Source: Parietaria judaica
Lineage: Eukaryota; Streptophyta; Magnoliopsida; Rosales; Urticaceae
NCBI GenBank assembly: GCA_954871525.1
Contig: OX940863.1
Location: forward strand, 45,060,501 to 45,124,500
Length of the DNA: 64,000 bases
Direction: 5' to 3'
The notes below the pieces were generated by a model, which searched no databases, had not been told where the DNA came from, and saw nothing but the letters and a program-made list of their open reading frames with translations. Each line of letters starts with the position of its first letter. The first letter of the stretch is position 1. The position numbers and the translations under genes are program-made. Below, piece after piece: positions 48,669 through 60,900 of this stretch.

Positions 48669-51600
48669 GAGCCCAATATTTTGTTAAGAGCCCAAAATTG
48701 TTTGTTTTTTTAGGCTCAATACAAATAATATAGTGTAAAAAGAAGGTATATGGAGTAATAGTTAAGTTTCGGCACCTTTTTTGACTTCTAACGAATTCTT
48801 ACGCAAAATTAAGCTATTAGAACCCAAGATTCCTTAAGACTCGAAACTTGTTGGTTTTTTGGGCTCAATTCAATTAGAATACTATATAAAGAAGGAATAT
48901 GGAGTAAGATATATGTTTCGGCACCTCTTTTGATTTTGAACGAACTCTTGTGCGAAAGTAAGCTATTAGAGCCTAATATTCTTTAAGACTATAAAATTGT
49001 TTGTTTTTTTGGGCTAAATACAAATAATATAGTGTATAAAGAAGGTATATGGAGTAATAGTTAAGTTTCGGCACCTTTTTTGACTTCTAGCGAACTCGTA
49101 CGCCAAATTAAGCTATTAGAGCCCAAGAATCCTTGACACTCCTAACTTGTTTGTTTTTTGGGCTCAATACAATTAATATAATATATAAAGAATGGATATA
49201 AGTAATATCTATGTTTCGGCACTTATTTTGATTTTGAACGAACTCTAACGCGAAAGTAAGCTATTTGAGCCCAATATTTTTTAACACTCCTAACTTTTGG
49301 GCTCAATACAAATAATATAGTGTATAAAGACGGTATATAGAATAATAGTTAAGTTTCGGCACCTTTTTTTTACTTCTAGCGAACTCGTACGCGAAATTAA
49401 ACTCTTAGAGCCCAAGATTCCTTAAGACTCCAAACTTGTGTGTTTTTTTGGGCTCAATACAATAAATATAGTATATAAAGAAGGAATGTGGAGTAATTTT
49501 TATGTTTCGGCACCTATTTTTATTTTGAACAAACTCTTACGCGAAATGAAGCTATAAGAGCCCAATATTCTTTAAGAGCCCAAAATTGTTTGTTTTTTTA
49601 GGCTCAATACAAATAATATAGTGTAAAAAGAAGGTATATGGAGTAATAGTTAAGTTTCGGCACCTTTTTTGACTTCTAACGAATTCTTACGCAAAATTAA
49701 GCTATTAGAACCCAAGATTCCTTAAGACTCGAAACTTGTTTGTTTTTTGGGCTCAATTCAATTAGAATACTATATAAAGAAGGGATATGGAGTAAGATAT
49801 ATGTTTCGGCACCTGTTTTGATTTTGAACGAACTCTTGCGCGAAAGTAAGCTATTAGAGCCTAATATTCTTTAAGACTCCAAACTTGTTTGTTTTTTTGG
49901 GCTAAATACAAATAATATAGTGTATAAAGAAGGTATATGGAGTAATTAGTTAAGTTTCGGCACCTTTTTTGACTTCTAGTGAACTCGTACGCCAAGTTAA
50001 GCTATTAGAGCCCAAGAATCCTTGACACTCCTAACTTGTTTGTTTTTTGGGCTCAATACAATTTATATAATATATAAAGAATGGATATAAGTAATATCTA
50101 TGTTTCGGCACCTATTTTGATTTTGAACGAACTCTAACGCGAAAGTAAGCTATTTGAGCCCAATATTTTTTAACACTCCAAACTTTTGGGCTCAATACAA
50201 ATAATATAGTGTATAAAGAAGGTATATAGAATAATAGTTAAGTTTCGGCACCTTTTTTTTACTTCTAGGGAACTCGTACGCCAAATTAAACTCTTAGAGC
50301 CCAAGATTCCTTAAGACTCCAAACTTGTGTGTTTTTTTGGGCTCAATACAATAAATATAGTATATAAAGAAGAAATGTGGAGTAATTTTTATGTTTCGGC
50401 ACCTATTTTGATTTTGAACGAACTCTTACGCGAAATGAAGCTATAAGAGCCTAATATTCTTTAAGAGCCCAAAATTGTTTGTTTTTTTAGGCTCAATACA
50501 AATAATATAGTGTAAAAAGAAGGTATATGGAGTAATAGTTAAGTTTCGGCACCTTTTTTGACTTCTAACGAATTCTTACGCAAAATTAAGCTATTAGAAC
50601 CCAAGATTCCTTAAGACTCGAAACTTGTTGGTTTTTTGGGCTCAATTCAATTAGAATACAATATAAAGAAGGAATATGGAGTAAGATATATGTTTCGGCA
50701 CCTCTTTTGATTTTGAACGAACTCTTGCGCGAAAGTAAGCTATTAGAGCCTAATATTCTTTAAGACTCCAAAATTGTTTGTTTTTTTGGGCTAAATACAA
50801 ATAATATAGTGTATAAAGAAGGTATATGGAGTAATAGTTAAGTTTCGGCACCTTTTTTGACTTCTAGCGAACTCGTACGCCAAATTAAGCTATTAGAGCC
50901 CAAGAATCCTTGACACTCCTAACTTGTTTGTTTTTTGGGCTCAATACAATTAATATAATATATAAAGAATGGATATAAGTAATATCTATGTTTCGGCACT
51001 TATTTTGATTTTGAACGAACTCTAACGCGAAAGTAAGCTATTTGAGCCCAATATTTTTTAACACTCCTAACTTTTGGGCTCAATACAAATAATATAGTGT
51101 ATAAAGACGGTATATAGAATAATAGTTAAGTTTCGGCACCTTTTTTTTACTTCTAGCGAACTCGTACGCGAAATTAAACTCTTAGAGCCCAAGATTCCTT
51201 AAGACTCCAAACTTGTGTGTTTTTTTGGGCTCAATACAATAAATATAGTATATAAAGAAGGAATGTGGAGTAATTTTTATGTTTCGGCACCTATTTTGAT
51301 TTTGAACGAACTCTTACGCGAAATGAAGCTATAAGAGCCCAATATTCTTTAAGACCCCAAAATTGTTTGTTTTTTTAGGCTCAATACAAATAATATAGTG
51401 TAAAAAGAAGGTATATGGAGTAATAGTTAAGTTTCGGCACCTTTTTTGACTTCTAAAGAATTCTCACGCAAAATTAAGCTATTAGAACCCAAGATTCCTT
51501 AAGACTCGAAACTTGTTTGTTTTTTGGGCTCAATTCAATTAGAATACTATATAAAGAAGGGATATGGAGTAAGATATATGTTTCGGCACCTGTTTTGATT

Positions 51601-53103
51601 TTGAACGAACTCTTGCGCGAAAGTAAGCTATTAGAGCCTAATATTCTTTAAGACTCCAAACTTGTTTGTTTTTTTGGGCTAAATACAAATAATATAGTGT
51701 ATAAAGAAGGTATATGGAGTAATAGTTAAGTTTCGGCACCTTTTTTGACTTATAGCGAACTCGTTCGCCAAATTAAGCTGTTAGAGCCCAAGAATCCTTG
51801 ACACTCCTAACTTGTTTGTTTTTTGGGCTCAATACAATTAATATAATATATAAAGAATGGATATAAGTAATATCTATGTTTCGGCACTTATTTTGTTTTT
51901 GAACGAACTCTTACACGAAAGTAAGCTATTAGAGCCCAATATTCTTTAACACTCCAAACTTTTGGGCTCAATACAAATAATATAGCGTATAAAGAAGGTA
52001 TATGGAATAATAGTTAAGTTTCGGCACCTTTTTTTTACTTATAGCGAACTCGTACGCCAAATTAAACTCTTAGAGCCCAAGATTCCTTAAGACTCCAAAC
52101 TTGTGTGTTTTTTTGGGCTCAATACAATAAATATAGTATATAAAGAAGGAATATGGAGTAGTTTTTATGTTTCGGCACCTATTTTGATTTTGAACGAACT
52201 CTTACGCGAAATGAAGCTATAAGAGCCCAATATTCTTTAAGACTCCAAAATTGTTTGTTTTTTTTAGGCTCAATACAAATAATATAGTGTAAAAAGAATG
52301 TATATGGAGTAATAGTTAAGTTTCGGCACCTTTTTTGACTTCTAACGAATTCTTACGCAAAATTAAGCTATTAGAACCCAAGATTCCTTAAGACTCGAAA
52401 CTTGTTGGTTTTTTGGGCTCAATCCAATTAGAATACTATATAAAGAAGGGATATGGAGTAAGATATATGTTTCGGCACCTCTTTTGATTTTGAACGAACT
52501 CTTACGCGAAAGTAAGCTATTAGAGCCTAATATTCTTTAAGACTCCAAACTTGTTTTTTTTTTCGGCTAAATACAAATAATATAGTGTATAAAGAAGGTA
52601 TAGGGAGTAAGTTTCGGCACCTTTTTTGACTTCTAGCGAACTCGTTCGCCAAATTAAGCTGTTAGAGCCCAAGAATCGTTTACACTCCTAACTTGTTTAT
52701 TTTTTGGGCTCAATACAATTAATATAATATATAAAAAATGGATATAAGTAATATCTATGTTTCGGCACCTATTTTGATTTTGAACGAACTCTTACACGAA
52801 ACTAAGCTATTAGATCCCAATATTCTTTAACACTCCAAACTTTTGGGCTCAATACAAATAATATAGTGTATAAAGAAGGTATATGGAATAATAGTTAAGT
52901 TTCGGCACCTTTTTTTTACTTCTAGCGAACTCGTACGCCAAATTAAACTCTTAGAGCCCAAGATTCCATAAGACACCAAACTTGTGTGTTTTTTTGGGCT
53001 CAATACAATAAATATAGTATATAAAGAAGGAATATGGAGTAATTTTTATGTTTCGGCACCTATTTTGATTTTGAACGAACTCTTACGCAAAATGAAGCTA
53101 TAA
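48669..53103 (+). repeat. 4435 bp five-hexamer block, copy 2
   Basis: Hexamers start at 48767, 49655, 50544, 51432 and 52321, each exactly 4435 bp from its partner in copy 1 (the fifth unit is 880 bp by box spacing). I found no base difference in the lines compared, including the ten-T run before GGCTAAATAC. The copy ends near 53.1 kb, where the F/A spacer reads ATTCTTTATGACC instead of ATTTTGTTAAGAGCC. Confidence 0.9.
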
Positions 53104-53200
53104 GAGCCCAATATTCTTTATGACCCCAAAATTGTTTGTTTTTTTAGGCTCAATACAAATAATATAGTTTAAAAAGAAGGTATAGGGAGTAATCGTTAAG

Positions 53201-53500
53201 TTTCGCCACCTTTTTTGACTTCTAACGAATTCTTACGCAAAATTAAGCTATTAGAACCCAAGATTCCTTAAGACTCGAAACTTGTTGGTTTTTTGGGCTC
53301 AATTCAATTAGAATACTATATAAAGATGGGATATGGAGTAAGATATATGTTTCGGCACCTATTTTGATTTTGAACGAACTCTTACGCGAAATGAAGCTAT
53401 AAGAGCCCAATATTCTTTAATACTCCAAAATTGTTTGTTTTTTTTAGGCTCAATACAAATAATATAGTGTAAAAAGAAGGTATATGGAGTAATAGTTAAG
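53201..53500 (+). repeat. Dimeric HOR derivative A-(B/F) (300 bp)
   Basis: An A monomer with box TTTCGCCACC is followed at 53350 by a class 2 monomer that starts as B (AAGATATATG) and ends as F (CGCGAAATGAAGCTATAAG). Four monomers are missing. The exchange took place between the class 2 bodies of B and F. It lies at the border between the duplicated block and the diverged right domain. Confidence 0.85.
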
Positions 53501-54626
53501 TTTCGCCACCTTTTTTGACTTCTAACGAATTCTTACGCAAAATTAAGCTTTTAGAACCCAAGATTCCTTAAGACTCGAAACTTGTTGGTTTTTTGGGCTC
53601 AATCCAATTAGAATACTATATAAAGAAGGGATATGGAGTAAGATATATGTTTCCGCACCTCTTTTGATTTTGAACGAACTCTTACGCAAAAGTAAGCTAT
53701 TAGAGCCTAATATTCTATAAGACTCCAAACTTGTTTGTTTTTTTTTTCCGGCTAAATACAAATAATATCGTGTATAAAGAAGGTATAGGGAGTAATAATT
53801 AAGTTTCGGCACCATTTTTGACTTCTAGCGAACTCTTTCGCCAAATTAAGCTGTTAGAGCCCAAGAATCGTTGACACTCCTAACTTGTTTATTTTTTGGG
53901 CTCAATACAATTAATATAATATATAAAGAATGGATATAAGTAATATCTATGTTTCGGCACTTATTTTGATTTTGAACGAACTCTTACACGAAAGTAAGCT
54001 ATTAGAGCCCAATATTCTTTAACACTCCAAACTTTTGGGCTCAATACAAATAATATAGTGTATAAAGAAGGTATATGGAATAATAGTTAAGTTTCGGCAC
54101 CTTTTTTTTACTTATAGCGAACTCGTACGCCAAATTAAACTCTTAGAGCCCAAGATTCCTTAAGACTCCAAACTTGCGTGTTTTTTTGGGCTCAATACAA
54201 TAAATATAGTATATAAAGAAGGAATATGGAGTAATTTTTATGTTTTGGCACCTATTTTGATTTTGAACGAACTCTTACGCGAAATGAAGCTATAAGAGCC
54301 CAATATTCTTTAAGACTCCAAAATTGTTTGTTTTTTTTAGGCTCAATACAAATAATATAGTGTAAAAAGAAGGTATATGGAGTAATAGTTAAGTTTCGGA
54401 ACCTTTTTTGACTTCTAACGAATTCTTACGCAAAATTAAGCTATTAGAACCCAAGATTGCTTAAGACTCGAAACTTGTTGGTTTTTTTGGCAAAATCCAA
54501 TTAGAATACTATATAAAGAAAGGATATGGAGTAAGATATATGTTTCGGCACCTCTTTTGATTTTGAACGAACTCTTACGCGAAAGTAAGCTATTAGAGCC
54601 TAATATTCTTTAAGACTCCAAACTTG

Positions 54627-54641
54627 TTTTTTTTTTTTTTT
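54627..54641 (+). repeat. Expanded poly-T run (T15)
   Basis: The T run between CTTG and CCGGCTAAATAC is seven or so in most of the array and 15 here. Other expansions in the same position are T12 at 55518-55529, T11 at 58190-58200 and T13 at 60843-60855. Length varies between otherwise similar hexamers, so it is a slippage site; sequencing error in homopolymers may add to it. Confidence 0.85.
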
Positions 54642-57287
54642 CCGGCTAAATACAAATAATATAGTGTATAAAGAAGGTATAGGGAGTAAGTTTCGGCACC
54701 TTTTTTGACTTCTAGCAAACTCGTTCGCCAAATTAACCTGTTAGAGCCCAAGAATCGTTCACACTCCTAACTTGTTTATTTTTTGGGCTCAATACAATTA
54801 ATATAATATATAAAGAATGGATATAAGTAATATCTATGTTTCGGCACCTATTTTGATTTTGAACGAACTCTTACACGAAAGTAAGCTATTAGAGCCCAAT
54901 ATTCTTTAACACTCCAAACTTTTGGGCTCAATACAAATAATATAGTGTATAAAGAAGGTATATGGAATAATAGTTAAGTTTCGGCACCTTTTTTTTACTT
55001 ATAGCGAACTCGTACGCCAAATTAAACTCTTAGAGCCCAAGATTCCTTAAGACTCCAAACTTGCGTGTTTTTTTGGGCTCAATACAATAAATATAGTATA
55101 TAAAGAAGGAATATGGAGTAATTTTTATGTTTCGGCACCTATTTTGATTTTGAACGAACTCTTACGCGAAATGAAGCTATAAGAGCCCAATATTCTTTAA
55201 GACTCCAAAATTGTTTGTTTTTTTTAGGCTCAATACAAATAATATAGTGTAAAAAGAAGGTATATGGAGTAATAGTTAAGTTTCGGCACCTTTTTTGACT
55301 TCTAACGAATTCTTACGCAAAATTAAGCTATTAGAACCCAAGATTCCTTAAGACTCGAAACTTGTTGGTTTTTTTGGCAAAATCCAATTAGAATACTATA
55401 TAAAGAAGGGATATGGAGTAAGATATATGTTTCGGCACCTCTTTTGATTTTGAACGAACTCTTACGCGAAAGTAAGCTATTAGAGCCTAATATTCTTTAA
55501 GACTCCAAACTTGTTTGTTTTTTTTTTTTCCGGCTAAATACAAATAATATAGTGTATAAAGAAGGTATAGGGAGTAAGTTTCGGCACCTTTTTTGACTTC
55601 TAGCGAACTCGTTCGCCAAATTAAGCTGTTAGAGCCCAAGAATCCTTGACACTCCTAACTTGTTTGTTTTTTGGGCTCAATACAATTAATATAATATATA
55701 AAGAATGGATATAAGTAATATCTATGTTTCGGCACCTATTTTGTTTTTGAACGAACTCTTACACGAAAGTAAGCTATTAGAGCCCAATATTCTTTAACAC
55801 TCCAAACTTTTGGGCTCAATACAAATAATATAGCGTATAAAGAAGGTATATGGAATAATAGTTAAGTTTCGGCACCTTTTTTTTACTTCTAGCGAACTCG
55901 TACGCCAAATTAAGCTCTTAGAGCCCAAGATTCCTTAAGACTCCAAATTTGTTTGTTTTTTTTGGGCTCAATACAATAAATATAGTATATAAAGAAGGAA
56001 TATGGAGTAATTTTTATGTTTCGGCACCTATTTTGATTTTGAACGAACTCTTACGCGAAATGAAGCTATAAGAGCCCAATATTCTTTAATACTCCAAAAT
56101 TATTTGTTTTTTTAAGGCTCAATACAAATAATATAGTGTAAAAAGAAGGTATATGGAGTAATAGTTAAGTTTCGCCACCTTTTTTGACTTCTAACGAATT
56201 CTTACGCAAAATTAAGCTTTTAGAACCCAAGATTCCTTAAGACTCGAAACTTGTTGGTTTTTTGGGCTAAATCCAATTAGAATACTATGTAAAGAAGGGA
56301 TATGGAGTAAGATATATGTTTCCGCACCTCTTTTGATTTTGAACGAACTCTTACGCGAAAGTAAGCTATTAGAGCCTAATATTCTTTAAGACTCCAAACT
56401 TGTTTGTTTTTTTTTTCCGGCTAAATACAAATAATATAGTGTATAAAGAAGGTATAGGGAGTAAGTTTCGGCACCTTTTTTGACTTCTAGCGAACTCGTT
56501 CGCCAAATTAACCTGTTAGAGCCCAAGAATCGTTCACACTCCTAACTTGTTTATTTTTTGGGCTCAATACAATTAATATAATATATAAAGAATGGATATA
56601 AGTAATATCTATGTTTCGGCACCTATTTTGATTTTGAACGAACTCTTACACGAAAGTAAGCTATTAGAGCCCAATATTCTTTAACACTCCAAACTTTTGG
56701 GCTCAATACAAATAATATAGTGTATAAAGAAGGTATATGGAATAATAGTTAAGTTTCGGCACCTTTTTTTTACTTCTAGCGAACTCGTACGCCAAATTAA
56801 ACTCTTAGAGCCCAAGATTCCTTAAGACTCCAAACTTGTGTGTTTTTTTGGGCTCAATACAATAAATATAGTATATAAAGAAGGAATATGGAGTAATTTT
56901 TATGTTTCGGCACCTATTTTGATTTTGAACGAACTCTTACGCAAAATGAAGCTATAAGAGCCCAATATTCTTTATGACCCCAAAATTGTTTGTTTTTTTA
57001 GGTTCAATACAAATAATATAGTATAAAAAGAAGGTATAGGGAGTAATCGTTATGTTTCGCCACCTTTTTTGACTTCTAACGAATTCTTACGCAAAATTAA
57101 GCTATTAGAACCCAAGATTCCTTAAGACTCGAAACTTGTTGGTTTTTTGGGCTCAATTCAATTAGAATAATATATAAAGAAGGGATATGGAGTAAGATAT
57201 ATGTTTCGGCACATCTTTTGATTTTGAACGAACTCTTACGCGAAAGTAAGCTATTAGAGCCTAATATTCTTTAAGACTTCAAACTTG

Positions 57288-57305
57288 TTTTTTTTTTTTT
57301 TTTTT
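57288..57305 (+). repeat. Longest poly-T run in window (T18)
   Basis: Eighteen T precede GGGGCTAAATAC. This copy has kept the G-rich right arm instead of the CCGGCT form of its neighbours. It accounts for most of the unusual 898 bp length of the hexamer starting at 57055. Confidence 0.88.
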
Positions 57306-57952
57306 GGGGCTAAATACAAATAATATAGTGTATAAAGAAGGTATATGGAGTAATAGTTAAGTTTCGGCACCTTTTTTGACTTCTAGCGAACTCGTTCGCC
57401 AAATTAAGCTGTTAGAGCCCAAGAATCCTTGACACTCCTAACTTGTTTGTTTTTTGGGCTCAATACAATTAATATAATATATAAAGAGTGGATATAAGTA
57501 ATATATATGTTTCGACACCTATTTTGATTTTGAACGATCTCTTACGCGAAAGTAAGCTATTGGAGCCCAATATTCTTTAACACTCCTAACTTTTGGGCTT
57601 AATACAAATAATATAGTGTATATAGAAGGTATATGGAATAATAGTTAAGTTTCGGCACCTTTTTTTTACTTCTAGCGAACTCGTACGCCAAATTAAGCTC
57701 TTAGAGCCCAAGATTCCTTACGACTCCAAATTTGTTTGTTTTTTTTGGGCTCAATACAATAAATATAGTATATAAAGAAGGAATATGGAGTAATTTTTAT
57801 GTTTCGGCACCTATTTTGATTTTGAAGGAACTCTTACGCGAAATGAAGCTATAAGAGCCCAATATTCTTTAATACTCCAAAATTATTTGTTTTTTTAAGG
57901 CTCAATACAAATAATATAGTGTAAAAAGAAGGTATATGGAGTAATAGTTAAG

Positions 57953-60900
57953 TTTCGCCACCTTTTTTGACTTCTAACGAATTCTTACGCAAAATTAAGC
58001 TTTTAGAACCCAAGATTCCTTAAGACTCGAAACTTGTTGGTTTTTTGGGCTAAATCCAATTAGAATACTATATAAAGAAGGGATATGGAGTAAGATATAT
58101 GTTTCCGCACCTCTTTTGATTTTGAACGAACTCTTACGCGAAAGTAAGCTATTAGAGCCTAATATTCTTTAAAACTCCAAACTTGTTTGTTTTTTTTTTT
58201 CCGGCTAAATACAAATAATATAGTGTATAAAGAAGGTATAGGGAGTAAGTTTCGGCACCTTTTTTGACTTCTAGCGAACTCGTTCGCCAAATTAAGCTGT
58301 TAAAGCCCAAGAAACGTTCACACTCCTAACTTGTTTATTTTTTGGGCTCAATACAATTAATATAATATATAAAGAATGGATATAAGTAATATCTATGTTT
58401 CGGCACCTATTTTGATTTTGAACGAACTCTTACACGAAAGTAAGCTATTAGAGCCCAATATTCTTTAACACTTCAAACTTTTGGGCTCAATACAAATAAT
58501 ATAGTGTATAAAGAAGGTATATGGAATAATAGTTAAGTTTCGGCACCTTTTTTTTACTTATAGCGAACTCGTACGCCAAATTAAACTCTTAGAGCCCAAG
58601 ATTCCTTAAGACTCCAAACTTGCGTGTTTTTTTGGGCTCAATACAATAAATATAGTATATAAAGAAGGAATATGGAGTAATTTTTATGTTTCGGCACCTA
58701 TTTTGATTTTGAACGAACTCTTACGCGAAATGAAGCTATAAGAGCCCAATATTCTTTAAGACTCCAAAATTGTTTGTTTTTTTTAGGCTCAATACAAATA
58801 ATATAGTGTAAAAAGAAGGTATATGGAGTAATAGTTAAGTTTCGGCACCTTTTTTGACTTCTAACGAATTCTTACGCAAAATTAAGCTATTAGAACCCAA
58901 GATTCCTTAAGACTCGAAACTTGTTGGTTTTTTTGGCAAAATCCAATTAGAATACTATATAAAGAAGGGATATGGAGTAAGATATATGTTTCGGCACCTC
59001 TTTTGATTTTGAACGAACTCTTACGCGAAAGTAAGCTATTAGAGCCTAATATTCTTTAAGACTCCAAACTTGTTTGTTTTTTTTTTCCGGCTAAATACAA
59101 ATAATATAGTGTATAAAGAAGGTATAGGGAGTAAGTTTCGGCACCTTTTTTGACTTCTAGCGAACTCGTTCGCCAAATTAAGCTGTTAGAGCCCAAGAAT
59201 CCTTGACACTCCTAACTTGTTTGTTTTTTGGGCTCAATACAATTAATATAATATATAAAGAATGGATATAAGTAATATCTATGTTTCGGCACCTATTTTG
59301 TTTTTGAACGAACTCTTACACGAAAGTAAGCTATTAGAGCCCAATATTCTTTAACACTCCAAACTTTTGGGCTCAATACAAATAATATAGCGTATAAAGA
59401 AGGTATATGGAATAATAGTTAAGTTTCGGCACCTTTTTTTTACTTATAGCGAACTCGTACGCCAAATTAAACTCTTAGAGCCCAAGATTCCTTAAGACTC
59501 CAAACTTGTGTGTTTTTTTGGGCTCAATACAATAAATATAGTATATAAAGAAGGAATATGGAGTAGTTTTTATGTTTCGGCACCTATTTTGATTTTGAAC
59601 GAACTCTTACGCGAAATGAAGCTATAAGAGCCCAATATTCTTTAAGACTCCAAAATTGTTTGTTTTTTTTAGGCTCAATACAAATAATATAGTGTAAAAA
59701 GAATGTATATGGAGTAATAGTTAAGTTTCGGCACCTTTTTTGACTTCTAACGAATTCTTACGCAAAATTAAGCTATTAGAACCCAAGATTCCTTAAGACT
59801 CGAAACTTGTTGGTTTTTTGGGCTCAATCCAATTAGAATACTATATAAAGAAGGGATATGGAGTAAGATATATGTTTCGGCACCTCTTTTGATTTTGAAC
59901 GAACTCTTACGCGAAAGTAAGCTATTAGAGCCTAATATTCTTTAAGACTCCAAACTTGTTTTTTTTTCGGCTAAATACAAATAATATAGTGTATAAAGAA
60001 GGTATAGGGAGTAAGTTTCGGCTCCTTTTTTGACTTCTAGCGAACTCGTTCGCCAAATTAAGCTGTTAGAGCCCAAGAATCGTTTACACTCCTAACTTGT
60101 TTATTTTTTGGGCTCAATACAATTAATATAATATATAAAGAATGGATATAAGTAATATCTATGTTTCGGCACCTATTTTGATTTTGAACGAACTCTTACA
60201 CGAAAGTAAGCTATTAGAGCCCAATATTCTTTAACACTTCAAACTTTTGGGCTCAATACAAATAATATAGTGTATAAAGAAGGTATATGGAATAATAGTT
60301 AAGTTTCGGCACCTTTTTTTTACTTATAGCGAACTCGTACGCCAAATTAAACTCTTAGAGCCCAAGATTCCTTAAGACTCCAAACTTGCGTGTTTTTTTG
60401 GGCTCAATACAATAAATATAGTATATAAAGAAGGAATATGGAGTAATTTTTATGTTTTTGCACCTATTTTGATTTTGAACGAACTCTTACGCGAAATGAA
60501 GCTATAAGAGCCCAATATTCTTTAATACTCCAAAATTATTTGTTTTTTTAAGGCTCAATACAAATAATATAGTGTAAAAAGAAGGTATATGGAGTAATAG
60601 TTAAGTTTCGCCACCTTTTTTGACTTCTAACGAATTCTTACGCAAAATTAAGCTTTTAGAACCCAAGATTCCTTAAGACTCGAAACTTGTTGGTTTTTTG
60701 GGCTAAATCCAATTAGAATACTATATAAAGAAGGGATATGGAGTAAGATATATGTTTCCGCACCTCTTTTGATTTTGAACGAACTCTTACGCGAAAGTAA
60801 GCTATTAGAGCCTAATATTCTTTAAGACTCCAAACTTGTTTGTTTTTTTTTTTTTCCGGCTAAATACAAATAATATAGTGTATAAAGAAGGTATAGGGAG

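Noticed and set aside
53100..53500. Transposon insertion at the domain border
   Set aside because: The sequence across the border is entirely monomer-derived (an A plus a B/F hybrid); there are no terminal repeats, target duplication or foreign sequence.
53543..53815. Minus-strand ORF of 90 codons
   Set aside because: It spans the A to C monomers of one diverged hexamer and includes a translated poly-T tract (a KKK run). It is not kept open in the neighbouring hexamers, so it is a chance frame in satellite DNA.
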